DNA of 64,000 nucleotides from Sanghuangporus weigelae. Taxonomy: Eukaryota > Basidiomycota > Agaricomycetes > Hymenochaetales > Hymenochaetaceae. Of this stretch, positions 11,301 through 22,663 are shown one piece after another. The notes beneath the pieces were generated by a model. That model saw only the letters and a list, made by a program, of their open reading frames with translations, searched no databases and had not been told where the DNA came from. The translations under genes were made by a program, and so were the position numbers. The DNA lies in contig CP137318.1 of NCBI GenBank assembly GCA_033182465.1, positions 496,001 through 560,000 on the forward strand. Direction: 5' to 3'. Every line of letters begins with the position of its first letter. Within the stretch, counting starts at the first letter, position 1.

Positions 11301-11700
11301 ACAACGCAGCAGGAAAATAAAACTCACCGGGTCTCGGGAGCATGCGATTATTAATATTGCGACAAGATTCATTTCCGAATACTGGTAGTAGTTTGTTTCA
11401 TACGATAACCCTCAAGTCATCCCAATAAAGCTGCATCAGGAATCATGGGAACAGTCATTGCGATAACGGAGCATCCGGTCAGTTCAAAGTCGCGAGTAAT
11501 AATAACGCCGATAAATGTAATTGCGGCCGTAAACATTCCACAATTGCGCAAAAAAATGCGAAAAAATCGGATGCGAACCGAGATAATAGTTGAATATTGA
11601 TTATGAAAAAGAAAATCATCAACTGCATTTGGGAGAGGGTAACAAAATAAGCAAAAGAGGAGCTGGCAGTAGTCCCAAGCGAGCCAGGATGGGAAGGAGC
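8315..11700. other. Gene-poor stretch, 3.4 kb
   Basis: No gene model could be supported. Open fragments on the minus strand (8848-9087, 9340-9720, 9866-10049) can be partly joined through splice-like sites but contain in-frame stops between the pieces and match no family I recognise. At 10580-10790 (minus) an ERSGSSASHFDFGF segment recalls the leucine-rich part of basidiomycete F-box proteins, suggesting a decayed F-box relic. No tRNA, CRISPR or tandem repeat noticed. Confidence 0.35.
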
Positions 11701-12473
11701 ACGTGGTGAGAGACGACTGTAAATAGCAGGAGGGAGAGTGCCCGATGCCCTACCTACAGACCAGACAACCTTTACTCGCTCCTCGATTGCCAGCGCAACG
11801 GGCCTTCTCCTCTTCGCCCGCGTCTCTAACGACTTTTCTTACGATCCACCACGACTCTCTTCGCTCGCTGTCTTCAGCCCTTTGAGTTTGCTGTCTTCAC
11901 GCAGTCAGTATCGTCTTATTCTCTTTCATTTATCTCCAATCTCACCTACTCCCATCGTCTCAATCGCAAACACAATCTATATCTTTTTTATTGTCTCGAT
12001 GGAATGCTGATACACTGCTCTCCAGAATCACGACTCTGATCTATCGTTGTGCCCACCGCCCAGGTCGCATGTTCTACTTTCTTTGAAACTGTCTCAAGTT
12101 ATATCGCTCGCTTTTATCTTCTCGCGCTTTGTTTCGCCCGTTGCTTGATCTTGAGACATACTACCACGATTTGGCCCTTCGTCTGTAAGTGCCGCTAGTA
12201 CGTTCAACTGAGTTTCTCGGTGAGTTGCATGAACCTACCTTTTATTACAACTGACCATTGACGCTGACATATTCCGACACTGCTTGCCTTCTGTCCGAAC
12301 CTCGTGACCGATTGTATTTGACTCGGCTTTCCTTGGTCGCACCTGTCTATCGATGACACGCAATCCGTGCATCGCCTTTGTCTCTCATGCCTTCCGAACC
12401 GCTGCTTGCCGTTCCTGGTTCCGTATGTCTCTCCCAAGCCACCAACGACTAATCGTCTCGACCTCCCTTTTCA
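11701..12473 (+). promoter_or_regulatory. Promoter and long pyrimidine-rich leader of the zinc-finger gene
   Basis: From about 11740 to the ATG at 12474 the plus strand is rich in CT runs (CTCTTCGCTCG, TCTTCACGC and others), typical of a long fungal 5' leader. A TAAATAG element near 11722 could serve as TATA box. The leader holds upstream ATGs, the first at 11744 opening a frame of about 45 codons. This suggests translational control, but leader introns could remove these ATGs. Confidence 0.4.
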
Positions 12474-14064
12474 ATGGATAACACTCTTCTACTCTCTCCA
12501 TCACTTACGCTCGACTTCAGATCCCCGGAATTGCACCCCCAAGAGTCATTAGCAAGTCCTCCGACATCTCCTCTTATGCTATCACCCCTCTCGCCTAGCC
12601 AATCTCCCCGAATATCCTTCAATCCGATTACGCGCCCGCATTTGTATCCGGGCGGCTTCATCGAGTCCCTTTCTACTTTCAACGCTCAACATTCGCCGGA
12701 CACACTTTCTCCTGGACCAGGATCAGTTTCGAGCAGTGACGACTCACGTTCGCCTGTTGATAATCCGCCAGACGTTGATTTTGATAACATGACGGACTTC
12801 GAATACTCATATCCCTTCTCATTCAATGGCGCCGCAGGAGCAGCCTATGGTGGAGCAGATGCGTATCACTCATCGCAGATGATGAGCAACCGCAAGCCTC
12901 ACCCAATTGAAATCCCTTCTGCAGATGGCGAAGGTATCCCCGTGACGTCCCCGTATGGTTTGTCGAGTGCGGATCTGCCCTTCATCGGTGCTCATGTCAA
13001 GCAAGAGCACTACCACTCGAATGGTTCTGATGCTACCGCATATAATTACATGACGCCAGAACACATTTCGGCACAAAGTTACGCATATACGTCCTCGCCC
13101 GAATCGACATTCCTAGATGGAGCTGCTTACTACTCCCCGCCTGGTTCGCTGCCGACATCGGCGTCTATACCCATTAGCGCTCATCCCCAGCATTCCACAT
13201 ATGCACTATCCCGACACACTGGACACACCGGACAGGGCGCCGCAGGTGCCGGACAGGGTGGTTGTGACCCGCGGTTTGTCAGCGCCTCTCCGCCCGATCT
13301 TGATTTCCGATCTAGGATTATTTCCGGACCCGGCCCGAGTCCTTCACCTACCCGGTTCGCAGGAGCATTTGGTTCGGCTGATGCCGATGCCGACGCCGAT
13401 GCGGAAGGCGAGGTGGAAGGTGATGATTTACGAGAGTACGCGTTTGGCAATCAAGATGGAAGCGGCGAGGAAGAGCGTACGGACGAGGATGGCGATAGTG
13501 ACTATGTCGATGGAAATGGTCGACGTCGTCTCCGAACTCGGGCTCCGCCGCTTGTCGTTCCGTCTCAAGCAGCTCGCGTAACGGCCCTAACGACGCCTGT
13601 CGTTGGCTCTTCCTTTACCTCGCCTCTTAGTCAGGCAGTTCGAGACGTCTCACGGTCGATGGTGCGCATGCAGCGGCCGTCTGCTCCGGCACCTAGTCCT
13701 GTGCCAAATTTAACGAAGAAATCTCGCGGTAGACGGGTGCCTACCAATCCTGGTATTGTTGTCACTCCAGATGGCTCCGCCCGCCGTACTCGTGGATATA
13801 CATGCCGCGTAGCAGGGTGTGGAAAGTGCTTCGCTCGCGGTGAACACTTGAAGAGACACATCCGGAGTATTCATACAAACGAGAAGCGTAAGTCAACAGT
13901 AGTCTCTAGTTTACTCTTCTCACCGACTATTATTATCCTTAGCACACAAATGTTCTCATCCCGGTTGCGGCAAGGAGTTTAGCCGACATGATAATCTTTG
14001 TCAGCACATGCGAGTCCACAGAAACTATTCCGCGCCCCGCGACGGCGGTCTCCCTCAGGTGTAG
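12474..14064 (+). CDS. C2H2 zinc-finger transcription factor, Msn2-like fingers
   Basis: Two exons, 12474-13887 and 13943-14064; 511 residues. DNA-binding regulator. Seen: a long low-complexity N-terminal region rich in S, P and D/E (acidic run around residues 300-340, likely activation domain), then two adjacent C2H2 fingers at the C-terminus: CRVAGCGKCF...HLKRHIRSIH (about 442-467) and CSHPGCGKEF...NLCQHMRVH (about 473-496), joined by a TNEKPHK linker. The EHLKRHxRSxH / DNLxQHxxxH pair is the pattern of Msn2/4-type stress regulators. The intron falls within the linker. A stress or nutrient role is inferred from the fingers only; outside them no homology is evident. Confidence 0.85.
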
Positions 14065-15472
14065 AGCACAGAATCTCTTGCGAGATGTTACCGAATACAC
14101 GCGATGGCTGAGATAAATCCTGCTTTGCCTACACATCACGACGTTTTTACGATTGTTTACGACGTTTTACGAGTGCCTCATTTTCTTGTCACCCACATCA
14201 GTCTCTTTTCTTCTCCTTTGTCGTCGTTTTTCACCTAGGTTATTGTTTTTTGGTTCCCAATTACGGACGGCAATCTATCTCTGTGCTTACCTACTATCCC
14301 TCTTACTCCCCGTTGTGCTGATCCAATCAATTGATTGATCCTATGTCCCTATCGTTTCTTGTCTCGAGCTGGCAGCGATCACGCTATACTACCTACGATT
14401 GCGTGGTCCATCATACCCTCCAACATGCCGCTCATCTTTCCGTTGTCTCTAATAATGCTCCTCGTCAGTTTACGTGATTTCTTCCTCTCTTTCTAGCCCT
14501 AACAAGCACACGCACTGTTAACACACTCACTTAACTACTCGTGTTTTCATAGTGTCTGACATCAGAATTACTACTGAATCTCATCGGTACATGATCGTTC
14601 ATCGCCTGTAACAAACAGCTGTATCATCCATCTGTCTTTCTTTTACTGGTTTATAGTCGCTTTGTATTCGTTTCTTGTCCCACCAAATTTTCTGTGGTGG
14701 GAGCAGTAAATTGAATTCTCTTCGACACAGAATTTTCTTCGAGGTTGTACATGACTTCCTTCCTCCTTTTTTTCTTCCCTGTAAATTTGATTAGGTCAAC
14801 AAACTGTGTATGGTCCGTATCAATAGTCGATGTATCGATATTTCGAGCGCAAGTCAAGTAAATTGTAAATGAAGTGCATATCCTTTGAATTTTGGGCTTT
14901 GCTAAAATAGGGTTGCGTAGATCGTATTGCGTCATATTCGGATTCCTTGAGCCACAGTTCGGAACTGAAAAAAAAAGGAAGCTATATTTATTCTAAGTAT
15001 ACAAGGTCATATTTTTTCTGAATTATGTATAAAAAGCCGGGAGCAGTGAGCGGGGATTCGTAAGGGAAACGAAATTACCAGGAGCGGGAATATTCTGTAG
15101 AAGAAAATTCGGATGGGTGTGAACAACCAGGAAAACGAGGAGATAAAAGTCCCAAAACTTAAAAGTCCTAGTGAAAACGAAAACGAAAAACGAAAAGAAG
15201 AATGAAATTAAGAAATAAACCAATGTAGAGAGTACGGGGATAGGCAGGGAGAGCAAATACCAAAGTAGGCCAATAGCGATACATACCGAGCGGGATACAT
15301 AGAGAGTGTTCAGAGAGCAAAGAACAGAGGAACGAGTACCAATGGGAGTTCATTCACGGGGTTTAATCAGGAGGGTATGAGGCAGACGTAAAGCGGAACG
15401 TTCATCCGGTCGTGATGGTCGTGAAAATTCAAACGGAGAGAATAAGAAGGTATAACATTCGGGGGAATCTGA
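14065..15472. other. Convergent 3' region, 1.4 kb
   Basis: Lies between the stops of the zinc-finger gene and the DUF6699 gene. CT-rich sequence follows the first stop and A-rich sequence precedes the second, consistent with two long 3' UTRs. No additional gene is supported. Confidence 0.4.
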
Positions 15473-16436
15473 TCATGGCGCAGCAGGGGGAGCGATGAGG
15501 CGCACAGAGAAGGTATTATCCGCGTTTTGCACCATTCCTGCAAACTGGATACAACCGTACGTGAAATCGGCGCGCACGAAGCTCGCAGGGGATGCAGGAA
15601 ACGCCGCGCGACGAGAAGCGTACATCGCGCGAGCGTTGTGCACTTCGGCTTCAGGGAGTTGCCGCATCTCGGAGTCATCGACGGCAGTGATGAGTGCTCG
15701 GTGAATTGAGAGCAACACATCGCCAAGTGTGAGTCCAGCGGATGGCGGAGCAGAAGTGCGGCGAGGCTGCTTCAGCTCGATGTCCCAAAAGAAACGCTGC
15801 GGGGCGTTGATGGAGGCTGCTCCGCCTGAATAAAGAAGGACTGAGACACGGAGCCTTGGCCAAGGCGGATTCGTCGCGGGGAATGCGAGATCCGAGTCAC
15901 TGATTCGAGCGCCTTGGGAGCCCCGCAGAGCGTAGGGACCGTGTGCTGACGGCGCATAGAGTGCATTGAAGATGATGCTTGCACTCAGAGTCGAAGAGCC
16001 ACGAAGAAGCGGGTGTAGCGCAGGCGCAGACCCTTGGCTAGAGCCAGACCTCGAGTTCTGAGGTGAGATCGGAGGTGAAGGAAGACCATATGCGTTTATG
16101 GCTAATAAAGCAATGTAATGATGAATTTCTAAGAAAACGTTGTGATAGACGCGCAAGTTTTGGCTTACAGATTCCGAGACCCATTCCCTCGGGAGGAAGG
16201 GACGTGTGACGAGACCTCGAGGAGCCAGAGCCCGGACTCGCAAAGCCCACCATGGGACTACCGGTCTCAGGGAGCTCGATAGGCCTGAGGTGTGGCGCGC
16301 TCGGATAGAATCCGTGGAACGGGTCCATGTATGCGCGCTGCGAGCCCGTACTGTGATGCGAGCCGGTACCGGAGTGGGAAGAGCTGGTTGGCGCGGGCGA
16401 GGCTAGGCGCTGCCACTCAAATGGGCGGGTTGCCAT
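15473..16436 (-). CDS. DUF6699-type protein
   Basis: Exons 16169-16436 and 15473-16101 (67-base intron); 298 residues. The N-terminal 90 residues are Ser/Gly/Pro-rich. The C-terminal half, from about residue 190, has the pattern of the basidiomycete DUF6699 domain: a FFWDIEL strand, a TLGDVLLSIHRAL helix, then a charged helix ending in YASRR and a C-terminal F..ADFTYG strand. The biochemical role of this family is unknown to me. The gene lies head-to-head with the chitin synthase (929 bases between start codons) and has a good TATA box. No membrane segment or signal peptide. The start ATG (MATRPFEW) is the first in frame downstream of the TATA box. Confidence 0.68.
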
Positions 16437-17364
16437 GATAAAGCAAGTCTGATAGGCGATGAACAGAAATAGCAAGCAGAGGAGTACAGGGGGCTGTAGG
16501 CGGGGAGGGACGAAGGCGGGAGGCGATGGGGAGACCGACGGCGGGCGGGCGGGCGCCCTTTATACGGGGCGCTCGGCTAACGGCGCACCCGTCGTTTGGC
16601 GGCGGTCCAAGGGCGCAGGGCGCAGGGTACGGTAACGCGGTACACCGCGAAGCAGGTGAATCTGAATATCCGATCACGAAGAGTCGAGCATTTGGGAAGA
16701 AAGAGACCAAGGAAGACGGGGCTAGGAGAGATAAGCGCCCGCGCGAGTCATATTATGCGGTGCCGAGACGCGTCGGTGCTTCGGCGCGCTTCGCGAAGCA
16801 CCAAGAGGGCGGGAGGGCGGCGGCTAGATATGGCAATGATGCGCTGATTTGGTTTATCGATGGCTTCGCGTCGTTTCCACAGTGATGTACGTGCGATTTG
16901 ACTCGTACGACGCGTCCGCTGATGGCGCGCACCCGCCTCGTGCTAAAGAAGTCGGGAAGCGCTTCGACCTGACTCTTACATACGGCGAACTGGAGATGTC
17001 GGTCAACAAGCGCCTACCAAGTTGACGTCTCTGTCGCCGTCAGCAGACAAAGACAACTACTAACGGCCTCGTAAGACGAATAATCTAATAAATAAATATT
17101 AGAATTACCATAAGTAACAAAGTTTTCCCACTCTCTATGGAAATTTGTAATCGTGGGAACTTATAGCTAAGCTGAGAACTTGAACTGGTTTCCCATCCCA
17201 TGTTTGTTAGCCCCTTCACGGCCTGGCCTGGCCTTACGTCTGCATCACTCCTCTCCGCCGTCATCGTAGTCTGCCATCCCCCGCCCTCCTTATTCCTTCT
17301 CTCCTTTCTACACCACAGACCATATCGTGGCCCTCATTGCCTGTAGTGTTGTGTGGCTGTCGCT
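16437..17364. promoter_or_regulatory. Divergent promoter region, DUF6699 gene / chitin synthase
   Basis: 928 bases between divergent starts. The left part is GC-rich (GGCGGGCGGGCGGGC near 16541); the right part before the chitin synthase is CT-rich (CCATCCCCCGCCCTCC near 17274). No gene inside. Confidence 0.5.
16559..16564 (-). promoter_or_regulatory. TATA box of the DUF6699 gene
   Basis: Minus-strand GTATAAAGGGC, core TATAAA, lies about 120 bases upstream of the ATG at 16436 in an otherwise GC-rich promoter. Confidence 0.6.
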
Positions 17365-20300
17365 ATGGATCGTCGTGACCGACGCCCTCCACGTTCTGCG
17401 CCGCCTCCTGGCAATCCCAATGCCCTTACTAGTCCGCCAGCTTATTACGATGAGCCCCAGCTGCAACGACCATCTCCAAATCCACTGTCAGGCTCCCGCC
17501 ATAATGTTTCCTTTCAGGACACTGAGCTAGGCGACCGACGTGGTCAAGTGGAGGCCTCGAGGGAACGATTCCGGACAGTTTACCGCGACAACGCTCTCCC
17601 ACCGACACCGGATGACGCCGTTCTTGAAGGCGGCGCTGGGAGTGGATTCGATCCTTCGCGCGTAGCTAGGAAAAAGAGTCTTGTCCGTCCGGACAGGGAA
17701 AAGATTGAGCCTGGTCATCGACTATGGCACTACAGAACTCATGCTCAACAGCTGGAAGAGGATGGGGGCAGAGTAGGGCTCCTGCCTTCGTGTGCGTTCG
17801 CATTAGCCCCGCGCTTCATTCATAAACTCAAACAGTCATTTTGCAGCGACAGGAAACTATCCGCAGCGGGCGCCCCTGCGGCGTGGAAAATCGCTTCTCG
17901 CCCGAGAACAGGATATCCCCGAATCAGGTTTGGCCTTGTTCAAGCGTGGCGCGACGCTCCGTAGAAACAAATCGCGACAAACAATCAACAGTGAACGTGA
18001 TGGACACTCGGACAAACGAAGATGTTGTACCTGCCTACCCAAAGTACCAGGTCCTGTTGACGCATGGATGATGTATTGCCTGATTTTAACTATTTGCATT
18101 CCCGGCTTTCTGCTCAAAGTATTTGGTAAGCTATCAATTCTGTTACTAGCTCTTTTCTGTGGTATTTTGGCTAACAATAAGCGTCGCATAGGTATACGTA
18201 CACCTGAGCAGCAACGTGCTTGGAGAGAGAAGATGGGGCTCCTCAGTATTATTATGTCTCTCATGGCTGGAGTTGGTTTCATCACTTTCGGTTTCACACA
18301 AGCTGTTTGTGGAACTCCAGCCACGCGATTCCGCACAGGCACGGTGGGAAACAGCTCAGTCATTATACACGGTTGGGATTATGATTTCTCGAAGTTTAAC
18401 CATCCGAGAACCGGGTCATTTGACGGTACCACGAATCCTCTGTTCGAAGGCAACTGGAATGTCGCTGGGGCGGATATTTCGTTCATGTTCCAGAATACCG
18501 GAGGCAGTTGCCGTAATATCATTACGCGTGCGGATAACTCGTCCATCACTACCGCGAATGGTGACCCCCAGTGGTACTTCCCATGCAATGTTTTCAATCA
18601 GTACGGAACATCGGGCGTCAACCTCACTAGTTACGACTCCAACACCACTTGTCACGTCTCCAGCACCGCCCGCCAACAGCTGGCTGAGATCAGGCCGGAG
18701 GGACAGGTCTATTATACCTGGGATGATGTCAAGAGCACATCACGTAATCTCGCTATTTACGAAAGGTTCGTACCGTTCTAATTTTATCGCTTTCCGTACT
18801 CACGCTCTCCTCCGCAGCAATGTGTTGGATTTCAGCCTCCTGGGGTGGTTGAGCAAAGCGCAAGTAGACTATCCCGACATCTTCGAGGATCTCAAGCAGG
18901 GAAACGGTACCTTTAACACGCGTGATCTCACGATACATTTCCGAAGATCCAACCAGCAGACTCTTGCAAAGTGCTTGCAGGAGATCATCACTGTCGGCTA
19001 CGTCGATACCGTGACAATTGGTTGTGTTGCATCAGATATCGTGCTGTATGTTTCCTTGATCTTCATCGTCGGCGTCGTCGCTATTAAGTTTGGGATGGCC
19101 GTATTCTTTGGTTGGTTCTTATCATGGAGATTGGGTAATTTCGGCAATGAGACGTACGAGCAACGCATGAGGCGAGCTGCGGAGATTGAGAACTGGACGG
19201 ATGATATCTACAGACCAGCTCCCGCACGTTATAGGCCGACGGTTCAGAAGAGTGGTGTTTCGGAGAAGTTTGGAAACAATAAACGCAAGACGTTCTTACC
19301 GTCCACTTCGCGCTTTACACCTTCTGAGACGATGATGAAGCTCGGTGGAACCCGTGGTGCAGAGTCGGTGCAGTACAAACGGAGTACGGCTTATGGAGGC
19401 AAGAAGCTGACTCCGCCGGATACGCCTGCATATCGTTCATCGCGCAGCTCAACGTCATTAGTTGATAGTGCCTCGCAGAAAGGCTCATTCAATGACAGCC
19501 CCTGTCCCTTCCCGCTCCACAATGTAGTCCCTCAGCCACCGCCCGACTATATGCCGTTCAACTTCCCTCTCGCTCATACAATTTGTCTGGTCACCGCTTA
19601 CTCCGAGTCTGTCGCCGGTCTGCGGACTACATTGGACTCGTTAGCTACAACTGATTATCCGAATAGCCACAAGTTGCTCATGGTCATTGCGGATGGTATG
19701 GTCAAAGGTGCTGGTAACACGATGACAACACCAGATATTGTCTTATCCATGATGACGGAGCTCGTTATTCCCGTAGACGAGGTCGAACCACATTCGTACG
19801 TTGCTATTGCTGACGGTCACAAACGACACAACATGGCGAAGGTCTATGCTGGCTTTTACTCTTACGATGACAACACGGTCGAAAAGTCAAAGCAGCAACG
19901 CGTGCCGATCGTCTTGGTAGCGAAATGCGGAAACCCGCTCGAGGCACACGATGCAAAGCCTGGTAATCGTGGGAAGCGTGACTCACAGATCGTGCTTATG
20001 GCATTTATGCAGAAGGTCATGTTTGACGAGCGAATGACCACGCTTGAGTATGAATTCTTCAACTCCATCTGGCGTGTGACGGGTGTCAGTCCGGATAGGT
20101 ATGAGTTGGTGCTTTGCGTCGATGCGGATACGAAGGTGTTCCCGGATTCATTGACTCGTATGGTCTCGTGCATGGTACACGATACAGAAATTATGGGTCT
20201 TTGCGGAGAGACTAAAATCGCGAACAAGGCTGAGACATGGGTGACTATGATTCAAGGTCTGTTTTTACTAGGGATTTTTTTGTGGATATGAACTCCTGAC

Positions 20301-22051
20301 TGTTGCTTGCTTTGTATTAGTATTTGAGTACTACATCTCGCACCACATGACGAAGGCCTTCGAATCAATGTTCGGCGGTGTCACCTGTCTCCCCGGATGC
20401 TTCAGTATGTATCGTCTGAAAACTCCAAAAGGCGATTCCGGTTACTGGGTCCCTATCCTCGCGAACCCGGACATTGTGGAGCATTATTCGGAAAACATTG
20501 TCGACACCTTGCACAAGAAGAATCTTTTGTTACTTGGAGAGGATCGTTTCTTGACAACGTTGATGTTGAAGACCTTCCCGAGGCGAAAGATGATTTTCTG
20601 TCCGCAGGCAGTGTGCAAGACTATTGTGCCGGATACGTTTGGCGTGTTGCTGTCGCAACGTCGTCGTTGGATTAATTCGACCGTGCATAACTTGTTCGAG
20701 CTACTGTTGGTACGGGACCTGTGTGGAACGTTCTGCTTCTCAATGCAGTTCGTCGTCTTCATGGAGTTAGCCGGAACGCTCGTCCTTCCTGCCGCCATTT
20801 CATTCACGCTCTTCCTCATCATTGAGTCTATCATCCCTGGTGGTTCTGACACAACCATTCCGCTTATCCTGCTTGCGATCATTCTTGGTCTTCCGGGTTT
20901 GCTCATTGTTGTCACGTCTCGCAAAGTTGCATACGTTGGTTGGATGCTGGTTTACTTGCTCTCCTTGCCCATTTGGAATTTCGTGCTTCCGGCATACGCC
21001 TATTGGCACTTTGATGACTTCTCATGGGGACAGACACGCCAGGTATCCGGTGATAAAGGTGGAAATCATGGCGATAAAGAAGGAGAGTTTGACTCTTCGC
21101 ATATTGTTATGAAACGTTGGGCGGAGTTCGAGCGTGAACGAAGGTGGCGAGGTGGCACTCAATCCCGCGACTCGGTATTCAACGAAATGCGCTCGAATTC
21201 TCCTAAGCGGTAAGTTTTGACTATACCTTTCCGGTTTTCAGTACTGATGAAAATTCCGCAGTGCTTCTATGATCTCGACGTCCGAGACGTTCCATCCTCA
21301 GGGTTCGGATATGAGCGAGTCATTGAGCTACGGTGGCCAACCTCGACCTCGACATGACAGTTCTCCTTTGGTCATGCTCCCAGCACCTTTAGCAGTGAAT
21401 ACCAGACAAGGTGCTTTCCCAGGGACTTCCCCGTCAGTATCTGGCTATTCTCGGAACAGCGAAGAAACGCCCATGCTTGGAGACGCAACTTCTCGAACGC
21501 AATTGATACCCAGTCCACCAAGCGAAAATTACACGAATGCATACAACTCGCCGGATCCATTTTCTTCGAACCAAATTGAGGGTTATGTGAACCGAGCAGG
21601 ACATGGAGCGGGTGGCAGCATGGGTGGACCTGTACTTCGTCACAGCACAGTTTCGAGCATGTACCCTATTGAGATGCAGAATCCGTACCGAGCGACGCAG
21701 GCACAAGCGGCAGGTTATGATGACGAGTACTCAGGAACGACGACTACGACGACGGAGTCGGACGATACCCAGACGTCGGGACCGTATAGCCGGCAGCAAT
21801 CTCCACAGCAGTATCAACGAGCGCGTACGACGTCGCGTGGCGTGACGCTCTCGGATAATGGGCCTGTGCCGGGACCTGAGGGTGGAGTACGTCGCGTGGC
21901 TAGGCCGCAAGCGAGGAGGCCTTCATCGCAGCAGCCGACGAATCGATACTCGCGTACGTCCATGTACGCGACCCCGACGGCAGGTACCCAGGCGTACCAG
22001 CTTCCTCCAGGTGCTGCTCCTCCCCGGTCTTACGGTTCTGACTACCAGTAG
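17365..22051 (+). CDS. Chitin synthase, class IV (Chs3-like)
   Basis: Six exons: 17365-17791, 17847-18125, 18192-18765, 18818-20256, 20321-21209, 21262-22051; 1465 residues. Processive membrane glycosyltransferase (GT2) polymerising GlcNAc from UDP-GlcNAc into cell-wall chitin. Seen: a cytosolic N-terminus, two early membrane segments around residues 215-275, an extracellular loop with many N-x-S/T sites, a membrane segment ([14 protein letters not shown]), then the catalytic domain with DAD at 862-864 (CVDADTKV), EDRF at 980-983 and QRRRW at 1019-1023, followed by a cluster of C-terminal membrane spans and the class [12 protein letters not shown] motif. A long disordered Ser/Gln-rich tail fills the last 260 residues. 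UAP1 elsewhere in the window makes its substrate. Confidence 0.96.
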
Positions 22052-22663
22052 CCCTGTCTTCTCTATATACTTGCATCAGTTAATGGTAAATATCCCTACG
22101 TTCTTCTCTAAGGTTTGCTTCCTCCGGTCTTTGCTTTTCTGCTCTGTCAAACCCACTCGCTTTCCGTTTGCCGAACTTGCGAACTTTTCCTATTTTTCAT
22201 TTTAATGCAGAGTACGCTTTCGGACACACGATGAATTAATCTGCTTGCACGTTTCATTTTTCATTCATTCTTTTCATTCTTTATACTCGACTGCACGGAC
22301 TATCTGTTACAAACTTCACACCCACCATATGACCCCATCGAAACTTCGCTATTAGTAAACTGCATCCCGCATCTCTTCGGAGGTGCGCGCGCGAAGAAAT
22401 CCTGTACCTTAGCGTACGAACAAATGTAGTCGATTCTCCTCCTGCTGAGTTTGGAAATTTGGGTTTGGGAAATTTGGTGGATGGTGAACGTTTTGGATTT
22501 TCCTACCAAATCGGGATATGCTAAATTCGGGGCACATCGCCGTCCCCGGAGCAACAGCTCATTCTAGATCTATTCTCTTCTTCGTTTACCGATGAGGACA
22601 CTGGAAAACACGCAAGGCATATAGATATAATATCCTCAAAAGTCTTTCTTAGGTGTGCTTCGC
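22052..22663. other. Intergenic, 0.6 kb
   Basis: 3' flank of the chitin synthase and promoter of the TPR-like gene. Only short ORFs; nothing recognised. Confidence 0.4.

Noticed and set aside
13181-13450. Minus-strand ORF with Ser/Ala repeats inside the zinc-finger gene
   Set aside because: Shadow of the GCCGATGCC-type (Ala-Asp) repeat of the coding strand.
2233-22051. A biosynthetic gene cluster around the aldo-keto reductase
   Set aside because: No backbone synthase, P450 or transporter nearby; neighbours are unrelated housekeeping or F-box genes.
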